64,000 bases of DNA. It comes from Gemmatimonadota bacterium (GTDB taxonomy: Bacteria > Gemmatimonadota > Gemmatimonadetes > Longimicrobiales > Gaopeijiaceae). The stretch's first letter is position 1; each line of letters begins with the position of its first letter. Of the stretch, positions 37,201 to 45,936 are shown piece after piece. Under the pieces are notes generated by a model. It ran no database searches. It saw only the letters and a list, made by a program, of their open reading frames with translations, and was not told the DNA's origin. Position numbers and translations under genes: made by a program. The DNA lies in the NCBI GenBank assembly GCA_022822325.1, contig JAJEBW010000027.1, forward strand, positions 38,962-102,961, read 5' to 3'.

Positions 37201-37281
37201 GCACAGCAGACGGCGCGGGGCAACGGCTACATCCTGCCTCCGGCCAGGCAGTTCACCATGAACCTGCGGCTCAACTTCTGA
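34204..37281 (+). CDS. SusC/RagA-family TonB-linked outer-membrane transporter
   Basis: 1025 residues. After an unusual 31-residue N-terminus come a signal peptide ([16 protein letters not shown]), a carboxypeptidase-regulatory-like domain ([21 protein letters not shown]), and the SusC plug with its marker strands ([55 protein letters not shown]), then a barrel ending FTMNLRLNF. It imports oligomers captured by the SusD partner encoded 16 bp downstream. The ATG pair at 34204 follows GGGAGGA. An 11-G tract in codons 13-16 lies between the start and the signal helix; any change not a multiple of three would abolish the product. Confidence 0.92.
   Translation: [1025 protein letters not shown]
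34241..34251 (+). repeat. 11-G homopolymer in the 5' coding region of the susC-like gene
   Basis: Eleven G residues encode the end of Arg13 and Gly14-Gly16. Tracts of this length are prone to slipped-strand changes of one base. No alternative ATG or GTG start in frame with the signal peptide is seen after the tract, so length changes would switch the gene off. Confidence 0.9.
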
Positions 37282-37297
37282 CCAGAGGAGAATCCGA

Positions 37298-38830
37298 ATG
37301 AAGAAGACAACAGGACGGATCATGCGGACGTCCGGCAGGAAGAACCCGATCCTCGCTCTGCCGGGGTTCGCCGCGGTCTTCGCGCTGGGCGCGTGCGTGG
37401 ACACCCAGATCACCGGCGTGATCGTCGAGGACGACATCGAGGATCCCAATCTGATGGTCGCCTTCGTGCGGGGGATCAACTCCGAGCTGCACGACAACAT
37501 GCGCGACTTCAGCGGGGTGTGGTGGTACACCGGATCCGCCACCGACGACTTCAACAACGACGGCGTCAGCACCAACGGGGAGGAGATCCTGGAGTACCGC
37601 AACTACTCCGACCGCCCCGGCAACTTCCCTTGGGCGCAGCTCCACGAGGCCGCCTGGGCCGGCTACTACGGTGTGGACGTGACCTCGCGCGTCTTCGCCG
37701 ACGAGTCCAACTCGCATCCCCTGATCGCGCGTTCGTGGCTGATCTCCGGCTGGGCGGAACGGATGCTGGGCGAGATCTTCTGCGAGTCCATCTACAACTA
37801 CGGACCCGGCGCGGGCGCGCTGATGGGACCCAACGACCACTACGACCCCTCGCAGACCGTCCAGATCGATTCGATCATGCGGCGGTCGGTGAACGCGATG
37901 CAGAACGCCTTGGCGGTGGCCGAGGGCGCGGTGGCCGCCGGCGCCGCCACACCCGACGGCGACGCGCGCATCTTCGACCCGATGAAGATCATGCACGCGG
38001 CGCACGGCGGAATCGCGCAGGCGGCGATGTTGTTGGGGGACTGGGATCTGGCGGTCTCGCACGCGGCGCAGGTCCCCGCCGACTTCGTCCTCTACAGTCA
38101 TGCCGATCCGGAGGTGGAGGACAATGGCTGGTTCGACGTTTCCTTCCAGAACGACGACTTCACCCTCTGGAACACGCCGCTGCACCGGGTCTTCCCCGAC
38201 GACCCGCGGGCGCCCTGGGTGAAGTGCGGGGATTGGCGGACCGACAGCCTGCGGACGACTCATGGTCCCCGCGGAGACATTCGCGACACCGGGCGGTGCG
38301 ACTTCGCGCCGGGCTACGGCGGCGAGTTCCGAGCCGAGAGCAACTCGATGCCGCTCTATTCCTCGCTGAAATCCGAGACCGAGGGACTGCTCACGCGGCC
38401 GGACGGCGAGACGGGCGAAGACGCCGACTTCCCGATGGTCAGGGGAACCGAGATGCTCCTGATCCGGGCCGAAAAGGCGTTGATGGACGGCAACCTGGCG
38501 CAGTTCGCGGACCTGGTGAATCAGGGACGCGCCGTGTACGGAATGGATCCGATCGAGACGCCGATGACCGCGGGCGCGCTGGAGTTCCCCAATGCGCTGG
38601 ACGACGCCTGGTCGATCCTGGACGGCGAGCGCTACGTGCTGATGCACCTGGAGGGCCGCCGCTTCGCCGACATGAGGCGCTGGCAGCACCCGTACATCAC
38701 CGAAGGTCATTTCGTCAACCCGCGGGTGCGCGCAGAGAATGGGCCGCCGCGGGTGGCGTGGTGCATGCCGATCGCCGACATCGAGTGCGACGCGAATGGC
38801 GACATCAACTGCCCGGGCGTCGGAGGCTGA
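37298..38830 (+). CDS. SusD/RagB-type outer-membrane lipoprotein
   Basis: 510 residues with a lipoprotein signal (FAAVFALGAC). The SusD-like helical architecture is seen: an N-terminal region (NLMVAFVRGINSELHDNMRDFSG), TPR-like helices around RSVNAMQNALAVAEGAVAAG and DPMKIMHAAHGGIAQAAMLLGDW, and the C-terminal LLIRAEKALMDGNLAQFADLVNQGR plus EGRRFADMRRWQ block, typical of this family. It lids the SusC channel and binds the glycan or peptide ligand at the cell surface. The ribosome site is GAGGAGA. The two small exported proteins downstream lie beyond a hairpin. Confidence 0.9.
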   Translation: MKKTTGRIMRTSGRKNPILALPGFAAVFALGACVDTQITGVIVEDDIEDPNLMVAFVRGINSELHDNMRDFSGVWWYTGSATDDFNNDGVSTNGEEILEYRNYSDRPGNFPWAQLHEAAWAGYYGVDVTSRVFADESNSHPLIARSWLISGWAERMLGEIFCESIYNYGPGAGALMGPNDHYDPSQTVQIDSIMRRSVNAMQNALAVAEGAVAAGAATPDGDARIFDPMKIMHAAHGGIAQAAMLLGDWDLAVSHAAQVPADFVLYSHADPEVEDNGWFDVSFQNDDFTLWNTPLHRVFPDDPRAPWVKCGDWRTDSLRTTHGPRGDIRDTGRCDFAPGYGGEFRAESNSMPLYSSLKSETEGLLTRPDGETGEDADFPMVRGTEMLLIRAEKALMDGNLAQFADLVNQGRAVYGMDPIETPMTAGALEFPNALDDAWSILDGERYVLMHLEGRRFADMRRWQHPYITEGHFVNPRVRAENGPPRVAWCMPIADIECDANGDINCPGVGG

Positions 38831-38846
38831 TCCTGGACGAAGGGTT

Positions 38847-38890
38847 CCGCCCCGCCAGCGTTCCGGTGTCGCCGGGCGTTGGCGGGGCGG
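38847..38890 (+). terminator. Hairpin after susD-like gene
   Basis: 14-bp stem (CCGCCCCGCCAGCG against CGTTGGCGGGGCGG, one G-T pair) with a 16-nt loop, 16 bp past the stop. It would end or attenuate the SusC/SusD transcript before the two small genes. There is no T-run. Confidence 0.6.
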
Positions 38891-38922
38891 TTGCCCGGTG
38901 CAGGGCAAGAGGGGTCGGGCGC

Positions 38923-39297
38923 ATGACCGATTGGCGTTCGCGGCGTGGAACCAAAACAGAGTCCTGGGGCTCTGCTCCCCCATGGGCTGCTCTGGCGATC
39001 GCCGGGACACTGCCGACCGGGTTGTCCGCCCTGCAGGACAACGAAGATGACGATGGTTGCTATCTTGCCGACGACAAGAACCCACCCGGAAAGATGGCAT
39101 TCCTCGCGGGGACGGGCCGTTCACAGGAGTTCATCGACTACAGCGACTGCATGGGCGAAATGGCCGAATCGATCGAGGGTGACGAAGAATGCGTCATCGT
39201 AACGCAGCCGGTGTGGAACCCGAGACCGAGGTCTTCGACCTTCAACCTGAAATTGTGTGTGACAAATCCATTGACTGAACCGAAGGAACCCAGATGA
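38923..39297 (+). CDS. Small exported protein, unknown function
   Basis: 124 residues, ATG start with only a weak GAGGGG upstream. A moderately hydrophobic segment (WAALAIAGTLPTGLSAL) near residues 24-40 may be a signal peptide, leaving an acidic mature part of about 85 residues with four Cys (DDDGCYLADDKN, YSDCMGEM, DEECVIV, LKLCVTN) that could form two disulfides. No family is recognised. Its stop overlaps the start of the next lipoprotein by 4 bp (ATGA), suggesting that the two act together. Confidence 0.55.
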   Translation: MTDWRSRRGTKTESWGSAPPWAALAIAGTLPTGLSALQDNEDDDGCYLADDKNPPGKMAFLAGTGRSQEFIDYSDCMGEMAESIEGDEECVIVTQPVWNPRPRSSTFNLKLCVTNPLTEPKEPR

Positions 39298-39689
39298 GAA
39301 ACCCACGCGCAGGCCTGATCCTGCTTTCCCTTGTGTTGGCGATCAACGCGTGCTACCCCGGACGAGCGGGCTCCGGACCTGGCGCCAACCCCGATCTGAT
39401 CGGCAACTGGGAGCTCCAGGAGCTTCCCGATCACAACGCCCTCGAGGCCATCCGGCGACTGCGTCCCAACTGGCTGCGCACCGGGTCGCGGCCTACCGTC
39501 GCGATGGGAGAGAGCTCCACCTTCCCCAGAATCCACCTGAATGGCGTCCCCCTCGGGAACATCGACGAGCTCGAACAGATCGACGCCCGCGATGTGCGCG
39601 AGATGCGCTTCCTCAACGGCCCCGACGCCTCCACCCGCTTCGGTACCGGCTACATGAATGGCGCGATTCTGGTGACGCTGGAGCGGTAA
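39294..39689 (+). CDS. Small lipoprotein with a TonB-plug-like C-terminus
   Basis: 131 residues with lipoprotein signal (LILLSLVLAINAC). The second half reads like the end of a TonB plug domain: FPRIHLNGVPLGNIDELEQIDARDV, then REMRFLNGPDASTRFGTGYMNGAILVTLER, matching the pattern YVDGV...I...DIERIEVLKGPAA..YG....GVI.I in SusC proteins such as the one at 34204. Stand-alone plug-like lipoproteins of this size recur in Gemmatimonadota. It might bind or mimic a receptor periplasmic face; this is inference. Translation is coupled to the preceding small gene. Confidence 0.75.
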   Translation: MRNPRAGLILLSLVLAINACYPGRAGSGPGANPDLIGNWELQELPDHNALEAIRRLRPNWLRTGSRPTVAMGESSTFPRIHLNGVPLGNIDELEQIDARDVREMRFLNGPDASTRFGTGYMNGAILVTLER

Positions 39690-40235
39690 CGGTTCACTCC
39701 GCCTGCTAAACGACCGAAAGCCGCTGGCGCCAGGCCGAACACCGGCCGCGGGATCGCAGGTGCGGTCCGGGCAGTCGCGGGCCGGGATTGGCGGCGTTCG
39801 GTCGTGCGCGCGGATGGATCGAGGAACGGGGGCGGACTCGTTGGTCGGTTCGAGGCCTTGTCACCGCGCTGATCGGCGGCGCGCCCCTCAGCCGGGCTTC
39901 GCGCGCGGATGCCCGGGCCACGAAGCGGGCGTCGCCGATTCGGCCCGCCGCGCCCACACCCGGAAGGGCGCTGTTCCGGCGACGGCCGTGCCTGTTACCG
40001 CATCGTCACCCTTTTCGCCGCCGATCCGTCATCTTCGCGGTCCATTCTGTCGGCAATGCTGAATGGAATGACCATCTCGTCCGCGCACGCATCCGCCGCT
40101 TCTCCGGCCCCGGTGCCGCCTGCCGGCCCGGGACAGGTGCGCCGACCGCAACCCAATCTTTGGCCCGCAGCCGCTCGGCGCCGCATCTTGACCGGGAACC
40201 CGTGATTCCCGGAACCCGACAAGGTGCTCCCTGAC
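39690..40235. other. Intergenic region, no gene supported
   Basis: 546 bp between the plug-like lipoprotein and the M14-type peptidase. Several Arg/Pro/Ala-rich frames are open but none has a ribosome site or family character. No dispersed-element copy, tRNA or clear promoter was found; AAGGTG at 40221 is the ribosome site of the next gene. Confidence 0.6.
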
Positions 40236-43200
40236 ATGTTTGCCCGCAGAAAGCCCCTTCGCCGCCTTGCGCACTCGCTTCGAGTGGGCGTGGGAGCGCT
40301 CGCCGCTCTGACCGCCATCGTTGCGCTGCCGCCCCCCCTCCCCACCACCGCCCAACCCCCCTTCGACCTCGCCGCGATCTACGAGCTCGGTCATCTCCTC
40401 CTCGACGAGAACGGCGACGGCGCGCCCGACCGCCTCGGTGCGGCGCTGGTCCTCGCGCCCAACCCGACCGCCGCCGAGCGGGCCGCCGCCGCCGAGATCG
40501 CCGCCCGGCTCGGATTCGAGACGATGGCCCTCGACCTTCCCCTGCGGCGCGGCCCGCAGCCCGGCCAGGTCGGCATCCTCATCGGCCAGGGCGCGCTTGC
40601 GGCGGCGGGTCTTGCGCTTGCGGATTTCGTGGCCACCCCACCGGCGCGCGGCCGTCGCGGTCCGCCTCCAACCCTTCCCCCGACCGTCGCCACCCTGGCC
40701 GCGCCCACCGGCGAACGCTGGCTCGCGGTCCTGGGCGGCACCGACGACGAGCTCCTTCGCGCGGCCCGCTTCCTCGCCGGATCGCTCCCCCACATTCGCA
40801 CCCTCTCCGGTCCCTCGCTGCAGGATGCCGGCGACGAGCTCGCCGACTGGCTCACCGCCGCCGACAGCGCCGCTCCCCGGCCCGCGCTGACCTTTTCGCG
40901 CGCCACCCTTTCGGCCGCCGCCCGCCCGCCCGCCGCTTCGGACACCGTTCCCGACCCAACCGACGCTGCCACGTCGCAGGCTCCCACCCCCACGGCAACC
41001 CCGAACGGCCTCCACCTCTTCGCGACAATTTCCTACCCCCCCGAGAGCGACGAACCCGATTCCCCCACCCCCGCCAACCCCACCCTCCTCGCCACCGCCG
41101 CCCTCGACCGTCTCCAACTCCTTGCCTGGGAACGCCTTGGCGAAGCGGTTACCGGGCCCGACAGCGACGATCTGCGCTTTCCCGGCCTGGCCACCCTTAC
41201 CGTCAGCGACGGCGCGCGGCAGGTCGTCCTTCCCACCCTGGCCACATCGACGGCGGGTCCGGGCGGCAGCCGTCCCGGCGCGGGGGCCAAGAGCGATCTA
41301 GATCTCTCCAATCTCTACACCGGCGACGGGCTCCTGGGCGGCGGACCGATCCCCAACCGAATCGATGCGGCGCTGGTCCCCGCGCCCGGCGCGCAGTCGG
41401 TGGCCGAGCTGGCCGCGCGGCTGGGGCTGGAGAGCACCGGGCTGACCATTCCGATCGTGCGGCGGCCGGGCGAGATCGAGGCCCCCGCGCGCGAACCCAC
41501 CCTGATCCTGGCGGGGGCCGGTCATCCGCTGGTGGTCGAGCTCGCCGACAGCGGTCGCGTCGCGCCGGACACGCTGCCCGCGGGCCACGGCCTTATCGAG
41601 GTCGTGCCGGATGCCTTCGGAAGCAAGCCGACACTGGTGGTGACGGGGCCGGACGACGAGGGGGCCGCGCGCGCGATTCGCCGCCTGGCCGAGGTCTTCC
41701 CCCATCTGTCGCACCGCGAGGATGGGGCGCCGACCCTCGACGATGTGGAAGCCGGGCTGTGGGGGTCGCTCTCGGGCTACACCCCCGCGGGGCAGGCCGC
41801 GATCGGGCTCTACAAGCTGGACCGAATCGTGGCCGGGCTTGCGGACGAAGGGGTGGCGCGCGCCGAGATTTTGCTGTCGGTGGAGAAGGCGGAGGAAGGA
41901 CTGGCCGATCTGGTGCGGGCGCGCGCCGCGGCTCTGGGCGCCGACAGCGTGGCGGTCGCGATCGACAACCGCGATGTGCAGCGCGCCGACACGATCTTCG
42001 ACGACCGCTTCGAGGCGCCCTCCGAGGTGGACCGTCTGCGCCGGGCGATCGAGGAACGGGTGCTGCCGGGGGTCGCGGCGGGGGAAGGGGTTCGTCTCCA
42101 CGCCCGGATCTCGGAGCCGCCGGAGCTGCGGCGCGCGCTGGAAGAGGAGTTCCGCGGCCGCCTGATTCGGGCCGGGGCCGATCCGGATCGCACCGAGGTT
42201 CAGGTGTTGTCGGCCTTCAAGCAGGGGTTTTCCTGGCTGCGCGAATCGGTGGGGCCGCGGCTGGAGGGGCGCGAGATCGGCGAGATCGTCATTGAGTTTC
42301 TGCGCAACGATCCACCGGCCGAGTGGCCGCAGCAGTCGATTCACACCCCGGTCCGCTGGTTGCACGAGATCTTCCCCATCGACGAGGTGCTGGCGGCGGA
42401 TCTGGGGATCGAGGCGGACCGGTTTCGCTTCGAGATGGTGGAGAGCGGCCCGATCTACGAGGTGCGCGTCACCGACCCCGGCGGAAGCGAGATTCTGCGC
42501 GAATCCTTCGACCCCGTCTGGGTCCTTCGCCCCTACATCGACCGCTTCCGGGACTACGAGCAGGTTCGGGTCACCACCGGCTGGCTGACCGCGACCGCCG
42601 GCACCGACACCCTGGCCCACGAGCGCATCGTCACCGATCCGGAGTGGTTCTGGGACCGCTTCCAGGCCCGCACCCTGCCGGCCATCTACGACCACGTCAT
42701 GGCGCTCCACGAGGGAAGTCCACGCGGGGGCGGCGCCGACGCGCCCCACTTCGGAGCCCTCACCGTCGAGCTGGAGCTGAGCGAACCGGACTACCGGCTG
42801 GGCGTCGACAACGAGATCATCGCGCCGATGGACGCGCTGCACGAGGAAGTCTACTTCGGCACGATCGAGTTCTTCGACATGATGGGGCGCAATGCGCGCG
42901 GCCAGGGGCTGAGCTGGCCGGGGCGCGTGATTCCGGTGATGCGTCCGAAGGGCGACGGGGAACCGGGGCGGGGGCGAATCACCTTCACCGGGTTCGCCAC
43001 CAGCCGTCCGGCGGTGATCGTGCGCTACGAGACGCGGGACGGAAGGCGGGGCGAGCGGCGGCTCGACATCCCGAAGGCCACCATGGAGCGGCCCAGCCTG
43101 CGCCGGGTCGTGGTCGCGCCGGAGTCCCCGGTCCTGTCCCGGCTGGATCTGTGGATGGAGGCCGACACAGAGATGGACGAACGCGAGGCGCTGCTGCGGG

Positions 43201-44687
43201 TCGCCTCTCCCGCGGCGGTCGACGCCCGCATGATTTCGGCGGAGCAGATTGCGGCCACCGTCGCCAATCTGGGCGCGCTGCGCGAGACGGGGCTCTACCT
43301 CGAGGCGCTGGCCTGGGAGGATGTGGGCGAGATCGCGGTGCATGTCGAGTGGCCGGAGGAGAGGGACGAGAAGCTCTTCGGGCCCACGGCGGACGACGAG
43401 GACCCCGAGCCGGACGACGCGACGGGGGCGGCGAATGAAGGCGAGGGCGGCGCGGCGACGGATGAATCCCCCGGGGACGACCGGAACGAATCCCCCTCCC
43501 CCCGCCGAACCGCCATCCTTCCCGCCAACGGCGCGCCCGCCCCCCTCCCCGCCTGGACCGATCTTCTCCCGGAGGGTTGGCGTTACAACGGCGAGCGCCT
43601 TGTGCAGTGGGACACCCCGATGCCCCCGCCCGAGGGCCACCGGATCCTCGCCATGATGGCGCAAACCTTCCCCGAGGCGCGCATGTACAAGGCCGGCGAG
43701 AGCTACCTGGGCCGCACAACCTGGGCAATGGACCTCATGCCTCCGATCGCCGCCACCCACTGGTCGCGCATCAAGGCCACGACCTTCAAGCCCACCGTCA
43801 TCTATTCGGCGCGCCAACACGCCAACGAGGTCTCCTCGACCAGTCATGTCCTGCGCCACGCCGAACTGCTCCTCACCGATTCGGCCCAGAGAACCCGGCT
43901 GGACAAGGTCAACGTCGTCATCCACCCCTTCACCAACCCCGACGGCGCCCAACTCGCCTACGACCTCTACCGGATCACCCCGGACTACATCCTGCACGCC
44001 GGCTATCTGGGTTCGCTCGGCATGGATGTCAGCGCGGGCGGCGGCAACTTCCCCATCTATCCCGAATCGCAGGTGCGCGGACGGCTGTGGAACATGTGGC
44101 TGCCCGACATCTTTCTGAATCCGCACGGCTACCCCAGCCACCAGGTTGTGCAGCTCTTCTCCGAATACAGCGGACTTGTGCGCCGCGGCCGCGTCACCGA
44201 GCGCAACTGGGGCTTCAACAAGGGCTGGTTCATGCCCGGCTTCGGCTATGTCGACAGCCCCGAGTATCCGAGGCACAGGGAAGCCGCCTTCACGATCCGC
44301 GACTACATCACGCGCGCAATCAACTCGAACCGCGACGTGTTCGAGATGAACCAGCGCAACTACGACCGCTACCGGCGCTACGGCGCGGCCTTCGATCCCG
44401 ACGTCTTTCGCCTGCCCCTTGTCGACAGCGTTCTGATCGAGATGCCGTTGAAGGGATCGAGCGGAGGCGGCTACAATCCCCGCATCACAATCTGGAGCGG
44501 CATCACCGAGGCGCCCGACGAGACCGCCCACGGACCCTGGATGGAGCTGGTGGCAAAGGCGGGATTGTCGTGGGACCAGGCGCTGCTCGATTACCTGTAC
44601 GACGGCGAGCACAAGGTCGAGCGCAGCGGATCGGCCTTCGGAGGGGGCGTGACCTTGCGCATGAACCGACCAAGACCGCCGGAATAA
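40236..44687 (+). CDS. Very large M14-type zinc carboxypeptidase-like exported protein
   Basis: 1483 residues with a signal peptide (VGALAALTAIVALPPPLPTTAQ). Two related modules near residues 28-90 and 352-415 each have a repeated pattern (LYTGDGLL..., PNRIDAALVPAP...AELAARLGLES). A long middle follows, then an acidic low-complexity linker (DDEDPEPDDATGAANEGEGG) near residues 1050-1080, and a C-terminal M14-like peptidase domain. The zinc motif is QHANE (His1195, Glu1198), with later NPHGYPSHQ and the candidate catalytic Glu in VLIEMPLKG. Carboxypeptidase domains are usually about 300-400 residues, so three quarters of this protein is extra. ATG at 40236 has AAGGTG nine bases before; a GTG 12 bp upstream is less likely. 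Confidence 0.85.
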   Translation: MFARRKPLRRLAHSLRVGVGALAALTAIVALPPPLPTTAQPPFDLAAIYELGHLLLDENGDGAPDRLGAALVLAPNPTAAERAAAAEIAARLGFETMALDLPLRRGPQPGQVGILIGQGALAAAGLALADFVATPPARGRRGPPPTLPPTVATLAAPTGERWLAVLGGTDDELLRAARFLAGSLPHIRTLSGPSLQDAGDELADWLTAADSAAPRPALTFSRATLSAAARPPAASDTVPDPTDAATSQAPTPTATPNGLHLFATISYPPESDEPDSPTPANPTLLATAALDRLQLLAWERLGEAVTGPDSDDLRFPGLATLTVSDGARQVVLPTLATSTAGPGGSRPGAGAKSDLDLSNLYTGDGLLGGGPIPNRIDAALVPAPGAQSVAELAARLGLESTGLTIPIVRRPGEIEAPAREPTLILAGAGHPLVVELADSGRVAPDTLPAGHGLIEVVPDAFGSKPTLVVTGPDDEGAARAIRRLAEVFPHLSHREDGAPTLDDVEAGLWGSLSGYTPAGQAAIGLYKLDRIVAGLADEGVARAEILLSVEKAEEGLADLVRARAAALGADSVAVAIDNRDVQRADTIFDDRFEAPSEVDRLRRAIEERVLPGVAAGEGVRLHARISEPPELRRALEEEFRGRLIRAGADPDRTEVQVLSAFKQGFSWLRESVGPRLEGREIGEIVIEFLRNDPPAEWPQQSIHTPVRWLHEIFPIDEVLAADLGIEADRFRFEMVESGPIYEVRVTDPGGSEILRESFDPVWVLRPYIDRFRDYEQVRVTTGWLTATAGTDTLAHERIVTDPEWFWDRFQARTLPAIYDHVMALHEGSPRGGGADAPHFGALTVELELSEPDYRLGVDNEIIAPMDALHEEVYFGTIEFFDMMGRNARGQGLSWPGRVIPVMRPKGDGEPGRGRITFTGFATSRPAVIVRYETRDGRRGERRLDIPKATMERPSLRRVVVAPESPVLSRLDLWMEADTEMDEREALLRVASPAAVDARMISAEQIAATVANLGALRETGLYLEALAWEDVGEIAVHVEWPEERDEKLFGPTADDEDPEPDDATGAANEGEGGAATDESPGDDRNESPSPRRTAILPANGAPAPLPAWTDLLPEGWRYNGERLVQWDTPMPPPEGHRILAMMAQTFPEARMYKAGESYLGRTTWAMDLMPPIAATHWSRIKATTFKPTVIYSARQHANEVSSTSHVLRHAELLLTDSAQRTRLDKVNVVIHPFTNPDGAQLAYDLYRITPDYILHAGYLGSLGMDVSAGGGNFPIYPESQVRGRLWNMWLPDIFLNPHGYPSHQVVQLFSEYSGLVRRGRVTERNWGFNKGWFMPGFGYVDSPEYPRHREAAFTIRDYITRAINSNRDVFEMNQRNYDRYRRYGAAFDPDVFRLPLVDSVLIEMPLKGSSGGGYNPRITIWSGITEAPDETAHGPWMELVAKAGLSWDQALLDYLYDGEHKVERSGSAFGGGVTLRMNRPRPPE

Positions 44688-44692
44688 GGGGG

Positions 44693-44752
44693 GTTGCGCG
44701 CGCGCCATTTCGCCCGAAGCCTCCATCCGGGCCGGCCCGCGCAGGGGCCGGG
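44693..44752 (+). repeat. Dispersed GC element, copy C
   Basis: Begins six bases after the M14-type gene stop: a G-run, a TGCGCGCGCGCC block at 44695-44706 and the invariant core at 44732-44751 (37-nt spacing). Its position makes it part of the 3' end of the peptidase mRNA. Confidence 0.85.
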
Positions 44753-44846
44753 GGCCAGGTCTTTGCCGACTGCAATCCTGCGGCTCGGCCTGGTTGTCCG
44801 GGCGGACGGCGTTGCGGCCGGTGCGGCGCGCTGGGTTCGCCGACGG

Positions 44847-45851
44847 TCACCATCCCGTCACCACCACCCGTCGCAACACCGCGCGCACCGCCTCGACCAG
44901 CGCTTCATCCCGGTCGCCAAGGCCGCGAACGGAGACCGCGATGTGGGGCGAGATGCGGATTCGGGCCCAGCTTTCGACCGCGCTCTCCCCCTCTTCGTTG
45001 CGGTGGCGCGCAACCGCTTCCAGCTCGGCCAGCAGATCGGCGGCGTGCCGGGCCAGCTCCCTTCGGAATCGCGCTTCCGGGGATCCGGCTTCCGGCGCCG
45101 AATCGGGCGGTCTGGACTCGCCCACACCGGCCATCCTGACGTAATGGCGAGAGCGGTAGCGCCGTTCATCGTCTGCGCCCCGGCCCGGCAGAGCTTTGAC
45201 GGTCCGATGGGTCGTCTCCTCCGGGGGCGCCATGGGGCCTTCCCTGACACCGGGTGGGGGCGGGGTCGCGCATTCCTCGACTTCGGCTTCGTTTCCGGGC
45301 GCTTCCTCGACCGACAGGTCGGCGTCGGCAACGAGATCGGGCGCAACGCTCCCCTCCTCCTCCTTCGCCACCGCTTCCTCCTCCACCGGCTCCCGCAGAA
45401 GGAACGCTTCACCCGGGTCCCCTTCCCCCACCGCCTCCGCAGCTCGCCGGCGCACGATCGATCGCCTGTCGCGCCCCTGCGCCCTTGCGTATGCCGACGA
45501 ATCAAGGAGCCGAAAGGACGGCGGCGGCATCCGGAAGGCGGTTGAGGGAGCCGACACCAGGTCGTCGGTTACGGCAATGCGGCCATCGGCCACCCGTGCA
45601 ACCAGCGACGGCCGAATCCGCGCGAAGAGATCGCGAATGTCGCTGAGCGTCACCGGGGCGATGGCGCCCTCCTCCTCGGCCGCGCGCACCCGGCGAATGA
45701 AGCGCAGCCGGTCCAGAACCAGCTTCGGGTAGCGGGTTCGCGGTCCCCTCCGGCCCACCTTCGGCAACAACCCCTCCTGCACATAGTAGGCGATCGTCCG
45801 GCGGTCGAATCCGGATTCGCGCTCCAGCTCCTTCGCGGTGTAGCTCGCCAT
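44847..45851 (-). CDS. MerR-like transcriptional regulator with C-terminal extension
   Basis: 334 residues. The N-terminal 75 residues are a MerR-type winged helix (SYTAKELERESGFDRRTIAYYVQEGLLPKVGRRGPRTRYPKLVLDRLRFIRRVRAAEEEG). A basic/acidic low-complexity middle (EEEAVAKEEEG and Pro-rich stretches) leads to a conserved helical and beta C-terminal domain (RRELARHAADLLAELEAVARHR, WARIRISPHIAVSVRGLG), a module of unknown ligand. The ATG lies behind GGGAGGAGG. It is divergent from the ARPP-1 gene, whose promoter carries three 10-bp-phased repeats, and likely controls it and itself. Confidence 0.85.
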   Translation of the reverse strand: MASYTAKELERESGFDRRTIAYYVQEGLLPKVGRRGPRTRYPKLVLDRLRFIRRVRAAEEEGAIAPVTLSDIRDLFARIRPSLVARVADGRIAVTDDLVSAPSTAFRMPPPSFRLLDSSAYARAQGRDRRSIVRRRAAEAVGEGDPGEAFLLREPVEEEAVAKEEEGSVAPDLVADADLSVEEAPGNEAEVEECATPPPPGVREGPMAPPEETTHRTVKALPGRGADDERRYRSRHYVRMAGVGESRPPDSAPEAGSPEARFRRELARHAADLLAELEAVARHRNEEGESAVESWARIRISPHIAVSVRGLGDRDEALVEAVRAVLRRVVVTGW

Positions 45852-45907
45852 CTGGTTTTCCTCCTCCCGCTTTTCGCTGCCGACTGTCGTGTTCTGGTAT
45901 CTCACTG

Positions 45908-45936
45908 TTGACTTGGTGATGAAATCCGGTTACTGT
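45908..45936 (+). promoter_or_regulatory. Sigma-70-type promoter of the ARPP-1 gene
   Basis: TTGACT (45908-45913), 17-bp spacer, TACTGT (45931-45936), about 42 bp before the start codon, which has the strong AAGGAGG ribosome site. The -10 overlaps the first of the operator repeats. Confidence 0.7.

Noticed and set aside
39690..40235. Possible tRNA or small coding genes in the 546-bp gap
   Set aside because: No cloverleaf or T-loop consensus seen, and the open frames lack ribosome sites and family character.
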